From the NCBI GenBank assembly GCA_965153355.1, contig OZ231126.1, positions 18,600,001 to 18,664,000 of the forward strand: a stretch of 64,000 nt of DNA. The letters run 5' to 3'. Below are positions 9,542 through 19,973 of this stretch, piece by piece; positions within the stretch are counted from its first letter, which is position 1, and each line of letters begins with the position of its first letter. The position numbers and the translations under genes are program-made. The notes under the pieces were generated by a model, which was not told the DNA's origin, did no database searches, and saw only the letters and a program-made list of their open reading frames with translations. This DNA is from Flaccisagitta enflata (Eukaryota; Chaetognatha; Sagittoidea; Aphragmophora).

Positions 9542-12500
9542 ATGGATACAACCAGCCGAGACATCCGAAATATCGACGTCAACGATAAACAAAACAACGC
9601 TCGAGCAGAGGCAAACGCTCAAACCACTCTCCAATCCTCAATGACAGAAAAATCGCCATTGGCATCGACATTTTCCGAGAAAGATCGGCGCAAACCTTCG
9701 TCTCGGCCCATCATGTCATCGACGGACGATGACGTTATCATCGACCCCGCCGATGAGTCTTACCCGGCGCCATGTTCCTCTTCCTCCACCGCCGACGACC
9801 CCTTTGAAGACGCGTTTCTCAACGACGCCGCTTCGTCGTCCGAAGGCGGCCGGACGAGCAAAAGCGGCTCCTCGCGTTCGTGTGCCTTGCGGTTCTTCGG
9901 CGGTTACGCCTCGTGCCTCATCCGTTTTCCTTACCTCATTTTATTCTTCGTGGTTTTCCTCTCTTCCATCCTCGTCCTCGTCGCCTTTCTCGTCGGATCT
10001 GCGCCGGATTTTGATAATCCCGGCGAAGGATTCGCGCCGAGATATTCGGACCTCAGCAAAAGACTCAACACGTGGAGTTTAATCGCCGAAAAGTCAGGAC
10101 TGCAAAACGTTTTGGCGTACTATCCTCAGTCTGAGGAAGAAAGACGACGACAAGCGATGAGAGAGGAGACGGAGGTGGTAGATGAAGAGGTAGAAGAAGA
10201 CGAAGCAAAGTATAAAGATGTGAGGAGGCGTAAAAGAAGATACACAAAAAGACACTCAAAAAATGACCACCGTCGAAGAGGCAAAAGCGGCGGCAATAAA
10301 AAGCCATCGCAACCATATTTTTGCGACATTCCTCGCCCCAACTACGCGCACTTAAGCATGAGTTGCCGCGGCGATTCTCTTTCTCATCACCAACAGCGTC
10401 GATGCGACTTACTGACTTTATCGGCCATTCGCACTTCCTGCAGCATGGAATCCGCCGTGACGAGACAACGTCAATTCAGTGACATTTGCTTGACGCAACC
10501 ACGTCGTCGAAGGCGTTGTTGCCGAAGCTGGTCTTTGGGCAACTACGTCGCCAAAATGGCCAACAAACCTTCCTGCGAGAGCCTCGACGAAGACGACCTT
10601 GAGAGAGTCAAAGACAAACTGAAAAGATGCGCTCCGTCTTTCATCGACGGCGGATTGACGGAGGACTGTTGGGACGACGAGGACCAACTGCAGCCTTGGT
10701 GCCGCAAATTGCCACGAGAATGTGTCTCTGATCATTACGTGTTTTACTTCTTCCAGTATATCGCCGAGGCAAATTTCTCGGCGAGACTCGCGGTGTATGC
10801 GACAAATTCTTCTTCTTCTTCTTCTTCTTCTTCTTCTTCTTCTTCTTCTTCTTCTTCTTCTTCTTCTTCTTCTTCTTCTTCTTCTTCTTCTTCTCCTCTC
10901 AGAGACGATATCGGCCTGAATTACCCAACGCTCAATCACGCGCTTACTTTTTTTCCAATCACAACCGGACTCCTCAGCGAACCTATTTATTCCAACATCT
11001 CTACCAACGACCTCTGGCGTGATGACGTAGAAATTTCCTCTTTCCAATTCGGCTTAAAGACTTTAATTTTCGACGAGAGCGTGAAAAGAGACGCCGCTTA
11101 TCTCTCGGCGGCGCTCTTAGCTGTATTCCTCGTGACGTGGATTTACACCAAATCCATTCTCCTCACCTTCTTCTCCATGCTACAAATCATTTTGTCCTTG
11201 GGAGTATCATATTTCGTCTACACCGTCGTTTTCGGCATTCAAGTATTTCCCTTCATGAATTTATTGACCATCGTCATTCTTCTCGGCGTGGGAACTGATG
11301 ACACTTTCGTCTTCGTGACGCTGTGGACGAAATTTCAGCTGTACAATCAACAGTCGAGACGAATAGACGACGATCCTATATCGATAACCACGGCCGCGGC
11401 GACTGCAGCGGCTGCCACCAACGTATCCGCGGGAAGATTCTCGTCAACGTCCACGTCGAGTCCCGTTGTTGAGAGAGCGGAGAAAGAGGAGGAGGACAAT
11501 GACGCTCAAAGGGCAGATATTATGGAAAATGTCACAGGTAGCAAAAAAAGAACTTCCACCGAAGAAGATGATGAAGAAACATTTGACAACAGTGATTTAA
11601 AATCTCGCCCACCATCGTCCATGTTGGCGAAAGACATGCCGGTGGAATGGCATCACCGCTTATCCCTCGCCTTACGCCATTCCTTTCTCTCCATGTTTGC
11701 CACATCCTTCACCACGTCGGCCGCTTTTATGGCCTCCTTTTTCGCCTCGGACATCGTCGCCGTTCGTACCTTTTCTCTTTTCGCCGCCGTCTCTGTCATG
11801 GCCAATCTATTCTTCACTCTGACGGTGCTGCCGTCGGTGGCGTTGTTGCATTTAAGATACTTTTCGACGTATTCGTTCTTTAACAACGCTTGGCTCTCAT
11901 CATTGAAATGGGTCCGACGATTCTCCAGCCTCCTCCTCCGTTTCAAGACGCGCTGCCTTGCTTTCTTCCTCCGTCTGGTGTCTCGCTTCGGATTCGTCTC
12001 TCTTACAATCCTGACAATCATCGTCGGCGCCAGCGTCGTCGTCGTCTTTGTGACGCCGGGACTCTCGCTGCCATCCTCCGCCAACTTCCAAGTTTTTCCA
12101 CGATCCAATCTCATGGAAAAATACGACATGGAGATGAAAAGCAAATTCCGCTTCGCGATGATGAATGAGGAGGAAGCGGCCGCCGTTCAACGAATGCCTC
12201 TGACTTTCGTTTGGGGCGTTTTACCGGCGAGTAACGGCGTTTACTGGGACACTTTTGATCTTGGACATTTGGAATTTGATCCAGAATTCGATCTTCTCGC
12301 TCCGAGAAGTCAAAAATGGATGCTGCAATTTTGCCGTAACTTGCGCAAACAACCGTTTTACGGCAGTAACTTTGAAGGATTGCAACTGTCCAATTGCTTC
12401 CTCGAAAGGTTCGTCGATTGGATGAAGAGTCCCTGTGAGAATCCAATCACAGGAGATGACCTTCAACCTTGCTGCAACGAAACCTCGTTTCCATACTCTC

Positions 12501-13339
12501 GCCGCGTCATGACGACTTGTATGGGCAAAGCCTCTCGGACGCTGTCCAAAATGCGAGGCGTCGATTTATACTCCACCATGCCTGGTCCACGATACAACGC
12601 TTCATCGGGGGAAATCCTCGCCTTTATCGTCCAATTTGACAGTAATCAATCATTCAGTCGTTCGTACGCTCAAATCGACGCCTTCCGCGAAAAAGTGGAG
12701 AACTGGACTAAAACGGAAATGGGCTCAGCGCCGCCGGGATTACGCGCTGGTTGGTTCGTCTCTTACTTGGATTTCTACGCGTTGCAAGAGTCGTTATTAT
12801 GGGGAACGAGAGACTCGATCCTTATCGCCTTGGCCGTGGTTTTTTTCGTCATGGTCGTCGCCACTGCTAGTCTCCGCGTTGCTTTCTTCGCTCTCGTCAC
12901 CATCGCGGCCATCATCCTCGTCACGTCGGCAGTGTTGGTCGGCGCCGGTTGGGAATTAAACGTGTTGGAAAGCGTTACCTTGACGGTGGGCATCGGATTG
13001 GCGATCGATACGACGTTGCATTACGCCGTCGCATTCCGTTTGCAGCAGCCGGCGTCGTTAGGAGGCGACGCGGCGTCGCAGCGACGGGAAGCCGTGAGAT
13101 TGACGCTAACGACGATGACACCGGCGGTGTCGTTGGCCGTGTTTACCACGGCGCTCGCCGGGGCGTTAATGACGCCAGCCTCGGTGCTAGCCTATGTTCA
13201 GTTGGGAATATTTCTCGTGCTCATAATGGTGACGTCTTGGGTGTTTGGCACGTTCTTCTTTCTAAGCTTGTTACGATATTTTGGAACCGTTCACAAACCA
13301 TCTCAACCCTGGCGGTCGAGTCTTTGTGTGAGATTTTGA
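9542..13339 (+). CDS. Dispatched-like RND / sterol-sensing-domain membrane protein
   Basis: Intronless frame of 1265 codons plus TGA. I chose the ATG at 9542; the frame is closed upstream by TAA at 9491, and the only earlier candidate is TTG at 9500, not an animal start. An acidic, Ser-rich cytoplasmic N-terminus is followed by TM1 (about residues 127-153). Next is GFAPRYSDLSKRLNTW (about 163-178), which resembles the GFEPRGT...RL.TW block of Dispatched. A large Cys-containing loop follows, then a sterol-sensing-like TM bundle with GVGTDD (582-587), a second large loop, and a C-terminal bundle with GIGLAID (1150-1156) and HYAVAFRL. Both GxxxD motifs that form the RND ion relay are intact. Known family role: Dispatched exports lipid-modified Hedgehog-type ligands; the substrate here is inferred. 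Oddities are a pure (TCT)29 polyserine run in loop 1 (residues 423-451) and an Ala/Thr/acidic insert after TM4. A Patched-related assignment is the alternative; the motifs favour Dispatched. Confidence 0.87.
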   Translation: MDTTSRDIRNIDVNDKQNNARAEANAQTTLQSSMTEKSPLASTFSEKDRRKPSSRPIMSSTDDDVIIDPADESYPAPCSSSSTADDPFEDAFLNDAASSSEGGRTSKSGSSRSCALRFFGGYASCLIRFPYLILFFVVFLSSILVLVAFLVGSAPDFDNPGEGFAPRYSDLSKRLNTWSLIAEKSGLQNVLAYYPQSEEERRRQAMREETEVVDEEVEEDEAKYKDVRRRKRRYTKRHSKNDHRRRGKSGGNKKPSQPYFCDIPRPNYAHLSMSCRGDSLSHHQQRRCDLLTLSAIRTSCSMESAVTRQRQFSDICLTQPRRRRRCCRSWSLGNYVAKMANKPSCESLDEDDLERVKDKLKRCAPSFIDGGLTEDCWDDEDQLQPWCRKLPRECVSDHYVFYFFQYIAEANFSARLAVYATNSSSSSSSSSSSSSSSSSSSSSSSSSSSSSPLRDDIGLNYPTLNHALTFFPITTGLLSEPIYSNISTNDLWRDDVEISSFQFGLKTLIFDESVKRDAAYLSAALLAVFLVTWIYTKSILLTFFSMLQIILSLGVSYFVYTVVFGIQVFPFMNLLTIVILLGVGTDDTFVFVTLWTKFQLYNQQSRRIDDDPISITTAAATAAAATNVSAGRFSSTSTSSPVVERAEKEEEDNDAQRADIMENVTGSKKRTSTEEDDEETFDNSDLKSRPPSSMLAKDMPVEWHHRLSLALRHSFLSMFATSFTTSAAFMASFFASDIVAVRTFSLFAAVSVMANLFFTLTVLPSVALLHLRYFSTYSFFNNAWLSSLKWVRRFSSLLLRFKTRCLAFFLRLVSRFGFVSLTILTIIVGASVVVVFVTPGLSLPSSANFQVFPRSNLMEKYDMEMKSKFRFAMMNEEEAAAVQRMPLTFVWGVLPASNGVYWDTFDLGHLEFDPEFDLLAPRSQKWMLQFCRNLRKQPFYGSNFEGLQLSNCFLERFVDWMKSPCENPITGDDLQPCCNETSFPYSRRVMTTCMGKASRTLSKMRGVDLYSTMPGPRYNASSGEILAFIVQFDSNQSFSRSYAQIDAFREKVENWTKTEMGSAPPGLRAGWFVSYLDFYALQESLLWGTRDSILIALAVVFFVMVVATASLRVAFFALVTIAAIILVTSAVLVGAGWELNVLESVTLTVGIGLAIDTTLHYAVAFRLQQPASLGGDAASQRREAVRLTLTTMTPAVSLAVFTTALAGALMTPASVLAYVQLGIFLVLIMVTSWVFGTFFFLSLLRYFGTVHKPSQPWRSSLCVRF
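10808..10894 (+). repeat. In-frame (TCT)29 polyserine microsatellite
   Basis: A perfect TCT trinucleotide run inside the coding sequence encodes 29 serines in the first large extracytoplasmic loop of the Dispatched-like protein. A single-codon pure run of this length is expected to vary in length between individuals. Confidence 0.95.
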
Positions 13340-13583
13340 TTTGATGTTATTGTTTTTCGGTTTGTTTTTTTTTTTTTTACATGTACCTCGAATGCATTTA
13401 TTGATTTCCCAAATAACCATATATATATTGCTCCTTCAACGGTACTGTTTTTTACATAGATATTCGCGAAAATACAATCTTAATTAAATTTTTATCTTTT
13501 TATTATTGTCTATTTTTCAGTTGTTGCTGTCTCCTGACCGTCTCCATTAACCCAAGGTTGAGTGTGTACCGTATGCAGACTAC

Positions 13584-13628
<45 letters not shown>

Positions 13629-13966
13629 TGGACAGACAGAGGGGTTAAGTGAGACACGATCAGACCTCTATGAGACGTTCAGAGTATACTGTCAGACTCT
13701 AATTTCAAAAATCTTTTTTTGCATATTGCAGTCAGTGAATAATCCTCTCAGACCTGATGTTAAAGAAATAATTCTTAACGAATTTAAAGCAGATCAATCA
13801 TCAAAAGTGAGGTGCAAAAAATTTGAAAAGTAATAAACACGGAAGAGATGTTATATTTTTATTAAACGCTACAAAATTATCTCGGATCCAAGATAGCTAG
13901 TTTAATCGAGGTTAAGGATATATCTTTAAAAAATCGAGACAGATCGACACCTGCTCGCATTAAAAA
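13340..13966. other. 3' flank of the Dispatched-like gene with a (GA)n run
   Basis: AT-rich sequence after the stop codon, probably the 3' UTR at first. A (GA)n microsatellite occupies about 13585-13616. I found no canonical AATAAA close to the stop. No gene is supported. Confidence 0.5.
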
Positions 13967-15913
13967 CAAGGCCAACACCTATACGTCGCGTGCCAGACTT
14001 GTGATACTCGTGACACAATGTTGGGACATTATGTTGGGACACAATGTCGGGACACAATATTGGGACACACTGTTGGGACACAATGTCGGGACACAATGTA
14101 GGGACACAATGTCGGGACACAATGTAGGGACACAATGTAGGGACACAATGTCGGGACACAATGTCAGGACACAATGTAGACATGTAAGGACACAATGTGA
14201 AGCACAATGTGGGACACAATGTAGGGACACAATGTTTGAACACAATGTGGACACAATGTAAAGGACACAATGTGGGACCTGTGTAAGGACACAATGTCAG
14301 GGGCACTTAGCATAGGGACACAATGTAGAGACACAATGTTAGGACACAATGGGACACAATGTGAGACACAATGGCGGACACAATAGTAGGACACAATGTC
14401 GAGGACACAATGACAGACACAATGCGGGACACAATGTCGGACACAATGCCAGGACACAATGTAGGGACACGATGTAGGGACACAATGTAGGACACAATGT
14501 AGGGACACAATGTAGAAACACAATGTCAGGACACAATGTTAGACACAATGTAAAGGACACAATGTGAGGACACATTGTGAGACACAATATGAGACACAAT
14601 GTAAGGGACACAATGTAGGAACACATGAGGACACAATATGAGGACACAATGAAGGGACACAATGTAGAGGACACATGTAAGGACACAATGTCCGGGACAA
14701 TGTGAGACACAATGTGGAGGACACAATGTGGAGGACACAATGTGGACACAATGTAAGACACAATGTAAGGACACAATGTAGAGATACAAGGTAGGGACAC
14801 AATGTCAGGACACAATGTCGACACAATGTCGGGACACAATATTCGGGACACAATGTCAGGACACAATGTCAGGACACAATGTAAGACACAATGTGAGACA
14901 CAATGTGAGGACACAATGTAGGAGACACAATGTTAGGACATAATATTGAGGAAACAATGTAGAGGACACAATGTGAGACACAATGTCAGGACACAATGTC
15001 GGGACACCATGTCGGGACACAATGTTAGGACACAATGTAAGGACACAATGTAGGGACAATGTAAGGACACAATATGGGACACAATTTAGGGACACAATGT
15101 AGGGACACAATGTAGGACATAATGTAGGGACACAATGTTGGGACACAATGTTGGGACACAATGTAGGGACACAATGTTGGGACACAATGTTGGGACACAA
15201 TGTTAGGACACGATATAGGGACACAATGTAAAGGACATAATGTAAGACACAATGTCAGGACACAATGTAGGGACACAATGTGAACACAATAGGAGACAAT
15301 GTAGGGACACAATGTAGGGACACAATGTTGGGACACAATGTCGGACACAATGTCGGGACACAATGTCGGGACACAATGTAGGACACAATGTCGGGACACA
15401 TGGCAGGACACAATGTAGGGACACAATATAGGGACTCAATGTCAGGACACAATGTAAGGACACAATGTCGGGACACAATGTAGGGACACAATGTGGGACA
15501 CAATGTAGGGACACAAGGGATTCAATGTAGGGATTGTAGATGACAATGACACAAATGTAGGGACACAATGTTGGGACACAATGTAGGGACACAATGTAGG
15601 GACACAATGTCAGGACACAATGTCGGGACACAATGTCGGGACACAATGTCGGGACACAATGTAGGGACACAATGTAGGGACACAATGCCCAAAAACGACA
15701 CATATGACTTAAATGAAGAAAGTGATTTAAATGATCAAAAATGACCAAAAATGACTAAAAGCAACCAAAAATGACCAAAAACAACAAAAAAATGACTCAA
15801 AATAACTCCAGATAACCCAAAATGACCAAAAACAACACAAAAAAGCTAAGTGTTACGGACTGGCCGACCGACCGACGGAGCGGGTTGTAGAGTCGCGTGC
15901 ACGCGACTAAAAA
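13967..15913 (+). mobile_element. Family A element with an expanded minisatellite core
   Basis: It opens with a head-like sequence (CAAGGCCAACACCTATACGT, then CGCGTGCC) and closes with the typical tail: GACCGACCGACGGAGCGGG, GTAGAGTCGCG, then TGCACGCGACTAAAAA. Between them is a 1.7 kb tandem array (14005-15690) and an A-rich stretch of AAAATGACCAAAAATGAC-like units (15690-15845). This suggests that a normal ~190 bp element became about 1.95 kb by internal array growth. The head match is degenerate, so independent origin of the array is possible. Confidence 0.55.
14005..15690 (+). repeat. 1.7 kb minisatellite, unit about 13 bp GGGACACAATGTM
   Basis: About 120 head-to-tail units of 11-15 bp, consensus GGGACACAATGT followed by A or C, with frequent small variants (AGGACACAATGT, GAGACACAATGT). 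Its minus strand reads in all frames as CPTLCPDIVS-like repeats, so the many open frames here are artefacts and not genes. Confidence 0.95.
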
Positions 15914-17025
15914 CCTACTCGCATAGAGTTATAATCTGCGTCACGGAAGCTTTCCTCGCTCTGAAAACGATATGGTCCCGCGACGGAATACTGCCATTTG
16001 ATCGCTATGATTATTTGAGGCTCCCCAGCGGAGAACACACCAGTTTCAAAAAAGAGGTAGTTTCAAGGTAGGGGGAAGATCAATAGATCATCCCAACGAA
16101 ATCGTTATTTTAGACTGGCAGGTCCGGACTAACTCTCATTTTCTCTAATTAGCGCCCTGGGGCTTATAATATAGGACAAAGAAAATTATCCATTTTGCAT
16201 TTTATTAGCGCCCTTTATGATTTAGGAATACTTGCCCAGCTGGAGTTTTTTGCTATGAATAATTCCTGAAATACCAGAAGTACCAGAAATAAAGGATTAA
16301 ATGAAGTTTTCTTGTAATATTTCTTGCTTGTTTTCTGTGTCAGCGCTGAAGACGACCCTAAGAAAAGCTAGAAGCCTAGTCTTTTAATTTCAAAAGATCA
16401 TTTGCAGCTAGCTTTCAACATGCTACAAAATATTGTCATGCAAAAAGAAAGGCGTTAATTGGAGGAAGGGGCGAAAAATGGAAAAATCTGGCAAAAAGAA
16501 TTCCATCACGATGGACAGACAGACCTGCATCTTATAACAAGTATATTGCGCTCAAACTCAGGTAAGTATGGACTATGGAGCTGGTTTAAGCGATTGCCTT
16601 ACTAACTGTCGTGAGAGGTTGCACATCTACCATATTTTTTTCACTTATCGCCCCCCCCCCCCTTCTTCCTACTTCTCAGAACAGTGATTCGTTGTAAATT
16701 AATTGAGAGGCTTTTGATTTTTTAGTGCCCTTTTCAGAGATTACATGGATTATAGGCATAAAAAAATAACACGCATATACTTCAATTATAATATTTACTA
16801 TTTCAATTAGCATTCAATGAAAAAAACACTAGATTACAAAGAATTTTCAAATCTAATGTGGCTGAGCCGTGGTAGTAACGCCACCTAAATGCGGACACAC
16901 TCTCGTTTAGCCACCCACTAAAAATTCGTTTGCAGTAAAAAATGAAATCTCTTTGGAGCCTAGAGGCAGGGCGACCACACTCACCATTCTCACTGAGAAT
17001 GGCATTCTCAGTCTCATTAATAATC
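15914..17025 (+). other. Intergenic stretch with two unproven exon-like pieces
   Basis: Exon-like piece 1 (about 15940-16069) reads ...LPFDRYDYLRLPSGEHTSF... and ends at a possible donor AAG/GTAGGG. Piece 2 (about 16436-16561) reads MQKRKALIGGRGEKW... and ends at a strong donor CAG/GTAAGT. Both end in phase 2, whereas the downstream exon at 18422 starts in phase 0, so they do not join directly to it. I recognise neither. The rest, including a C run near 16652, shows nothing. Confidence 0.2.
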
Positions 17026-17606
17026 TACAGTGGGGTTCATGGAATAACAGCCTAAACTGGAGGAAGGTATTTAAGTGTCTTAATTTCATTTGATAAACTT
17101 GATATTTGAAATATAAGTGGTTCAATTAATAGTTGTGTCCCTGAGTTTTTCAGTTGCTATGGAAACCAAAGTTCTTTTTTTGAGCCTTGATAACTGCAAG
17201 AATATCAATATTTGGACAGATATGATAGGGGAACATTGTTCAAAAATAATTTCACTACAACTTTCCCACAGTATGTTCTGTAAGAATCTTGCTAGTTTGG
17301 CCGTTGCTAGGGAGTATCACACAAAGCAACCAGTAAATAATGCTCCGTAGCAACAGCCAAATAAACGATATTCTTATAGGACTTAATTTTGAATAATGTT
17401 CCCTGATCATATCTGTCAAAATATTGATATTTTAGCAGTTATGACTATTCAAAAAAATAATTTTGGCTCCCATAGCAACCGAAAAACTCAGGGACACAAG
17501 CATTAATGGAACAAACAATATTTCAAATATCAAATCTGTCAAATGAAATAAGGACACTGAAATACCTTCCTCCAGGTTAGGCTGTTGTTCCACGAACCCC
17601 ACTATA
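17026..17606 (+). mobile_element. Foldback MITE, TA-CAGTGGGGTTC ends
   Basis: A 581 bp element. Left end TACAGTGGGGTTCATGGAAT; right end, reverse complemented, TATAGTGGGGTTCGTGGAAC. Both continue into AACAGCC and a GGAGGAAGGTAT block. The two halves pair along most of their length. The core holds CTTTCCCACAGTATGTTCTG and GGCCGTTGCTAGGGAG, shared with the elements at 25839 and 52055. TA at the outer edges and CAGT-type ends suggest Tc1/mariner or pogo-type mobilisation; no transposase is present. Confidence 0.75.
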
Positions 17607-17687
17607 CGCCAGGCGTTATCTTTTCTGTTGATTAGCGGCAAGACAAATCGGTTTGAGATCAAAGTAACTCGAACCATGCAACCATTC

Positions 17688-18300
17688 AATCACGAAAATT
17701 GTGCCAAAGTTAAAATCATTTCCACTGAAGCACGACGTTGTGCTTCAGTGGATTGAAGACTTACTAGTGCTCTCTGCAATTTGAGCTTCAATAAAGTTGG
17801 TAATTACTGATTTTTTTCATTTTAGCACAGATAGTCAAAGTATTCTTCATTTACTTTTATCTGAAGAAATCATCTCCTTTCATTTTACCTCTTACCTTTT
17901 CTCTTAAAATATAGTTATACATCTATCAAGTTTTTATCACAGTAAAAACTTTAAGTGGGAAAACTCTTTTTTTTTTCATAAAAACATACATTCATGTGAT
18001 GGGAAAAAATTTTTGTTATAAAAACAAAACTTTAAAAAGAGAAAAAAGAATTAGGAAAATTTTTCCAAAGACAAGAATCTATGACAAAAAGAAAAACTAT
18101 TATTATTTGAGTGAGAGAAATAAAAAAATTTTAATTGCACTGAAATGAATTGTTGTGACCAATCAAAGAAAAACTGGATTGACTTTTTATTTCATTGCAA
18201 TATGAAAAGAGGTTATGAGTCAATTCCACTGAAGCACGAAGTCGTGCTTCAGTGGAATGGGGCCCTACTGGCCTCATTTCCAGCTCAAAGTTCGTGATTC
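17688..18300 (+). mobile_element. Family E element bounded by perfect palindromes
   Basis: About 613 bp. Outer ends are inverted AATCACGAA / TTCGTGATT. Just inside each end is a near-perfect palindrome built from CCACTGAAGCACGA and its complement (17721-17752 and 18223-18258). The interior is AT-rich and non-coding. A second copy, opposite in orientation and stuffed with other insertions, spans 35571-38055. Confidence 0.65.
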
Positions 18301-18421
18301 AGTGACTAGCTCACTCGAACTACTCAACCTGATGAATGTTGTGGGTGGGGTGGGTGACAAACTGTGTGGACTAGTCATGATGTACTGTTTATAAATCTCA
18401 TCAGTAATCCCGCTGTTTCAG

Positions 18422-18754
18422 TCGGTCCTGCAGACCACAATCGATGACTTGACCACCAACTGTTTACTTCCCGCGAGAACGAAGCAATACCAATCCAAGA
18501 TCAGAAGATGGATTGATGGAACCAAAGAAGATGCCAAAACAAAGCTGGAATCGACTCTGCAGCCGCAGCGTCGCAGCATCGTTGCGTTTGAGTCTCATGT
18601 AGCTTACGTCACCGCCTTATTTGGGCAGGACGACGACAAACCAATAACGGAACAGCGAGTCCTCGAGTTCTTTTCAAAGACGCTTCCCCTTTTCAGTGTC
18701 ATTTCCTCGTCCAACGACAATACAAACAGAATCCTCGTGCGAAAACCCATCTAA
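18422..18754 (+). CDS. Terminal coding exon of an unidentified gene (5' part not found)
   Basis: An open 110-codon exon ends at TAA (18752-18754). The acceptor is GCTGTTTCAG just before 18422, or CTGCAG just before 18434; both give phase 0. It reads SVLQTTIDDLTTN... and ends ...NRILVRKPI. Composition and codon use look coding: charged, helix-prone, with ESHVAYVTALFGQDDDKPIT then EFFSKTLPLF. The pattern of a helical segment, then YF/LFG-D, then EFF..L..F vaguely recalls the C-terminal end of formin FH2 domains, but I could not confirm this. Upstream exons were not identified in this window with a matching phase. The 3' UTR probably occupies part of 18755-19229. Confidence 0.5.
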   Translation, partial: SVLQTTIDDLTTNCLLPARTKQYQSKIRRWIDGTKEDAKTKLESTLQPQRRSIVAFESHVAYVTALFGQDDDKPITEQRVLEFFSKTLPLFSVISSSNDNTNRILVRKPI

Positions 18755-19229
18755 CCAGTTCTGATCCTCTCGATGGCTCATCTCCAGCAGATCTACTGAA
18801 GAAAAAACACGACCAATCACAAAATGAGCCAATGAGACATTCCTTTCCTTTGTTTCTCTACATGATCGTGACGTACCTGATGAAATACAAAAAATTACAC
18901 CTTACTGCTTCCCACAAAATTGCGTGCTCATCTTTTTTGCATCAATAATTCCTGGTCGCCATTTCTGGAGCCATCAGCTCTCTCAACTTCATTGGAACGA
19001 AATCGAAAAATACTCGCACCAGAAAGAAGAACTGGTATTTTTCCCCTCAGAATTTCGATTTCATTCCGTTATCTTTCTCAAACACACGCATACTAAGTTG
19101 AAGAAAAACAACGAATTGATCTCATTCTTTGAAAGCAAAGACAGACATTAGCATCACTCAAACTTCCTTGAAAACAAAAAGCTTTCGCTGTTCTATTCTA
19201 TTACCTCAAAAAAACAGTTAAAACTCAGG
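18755..19229. other. 3' flank of the 18.4 kb exon and 5' flank of the tetraspanin
   Basis: No repeats or extra exons seen. The 475 bp must hold both the 3' UTR of the upstream gene and the promoter and 5' UTR of the tetraspanin, so same-strand genes are tightly spaced here. Confidence 0.45.
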
Positions 19230-19884
19230 ATGAAGGGGTGCATGTCATGCATCAAGTATTGCTTCTTTTTCTTCAACTTCCTGTTTTGGGTATTGGGCGC
19301 GTTGGGTTTGGGGGTGGGAATCTGGGCCGTTGTTGATGCCGGATTCGAGACCCAAGTGAAAGATGCCCTCGCCTCCGTGGATGATCTCAACATTTTAGCC
19401 CTTAAGCAGGTAATAATGATGGTTATTTTTTTCTGTTGCAACGATCTATTTGTGGAGGCACAACTGTACATGACCACCCCTCGATTGATCTGCTTATCGA
19501 TTAGCACAATTGTTTGTCTGTCTGTCTGTCTTTCTTTGTCTTTCTTTCTGTCTGTCTTTGTCTGTCTGTCTGTCTGTCTGTCTTTTTTCTTTTTTCTTTA
19601 TTCTTTTTCTTCCTTTTTTCTTTTTTCTTTTTCTTCTCTCTTCTTTTCTTCTTCTCGTCTTCCTTCTTCTTCCTTTTCTTGTCTTTTTTCCTTTTTTCCT
19701 TCTTTCTTTTTTCTTCTTTCTTCTCTTCTTCTCTTCTTCTCTTCTTTTCTTCTTCTCCTCTTCCTTCTTCTTCCTTTTCTTTTTTCCTTTTTCCTTTTTT
19801 CTTCTTTCTTTTTCCTTTTTCCTTTTTTCTTCTTTCTTTTTCCTTTTTTCTTTTTTCTTCTTTCTTTTTTCATCTCTTCTTTTC

Positions 19885-19973
<89 letters not shown>

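Noticed and set aside
10418-11047. Poly-arginine minus-strand frame
   Set aside because: Antisense shadow of the polyserine repeat in the Dispatched-like gene.
14005-15690. Possible CRISPR array
   Set aside because: Units are contiguous and about 13 bp, with no unique spacers, in an animal genome.
13926-15748. Overlapping minus-strand frames rich in CPTLCPDIVS
   Set aside because: Generated by the 13 bp minisatellite in all three frames; no conserved domain.
16436-16561. Short frame starting ATG and ending at a strong CAG/GTAAGT donor
   Set aside because: Only 42 codons, unrecognised, and its phase does not fit the next plausible exon; noted as exon-like only.
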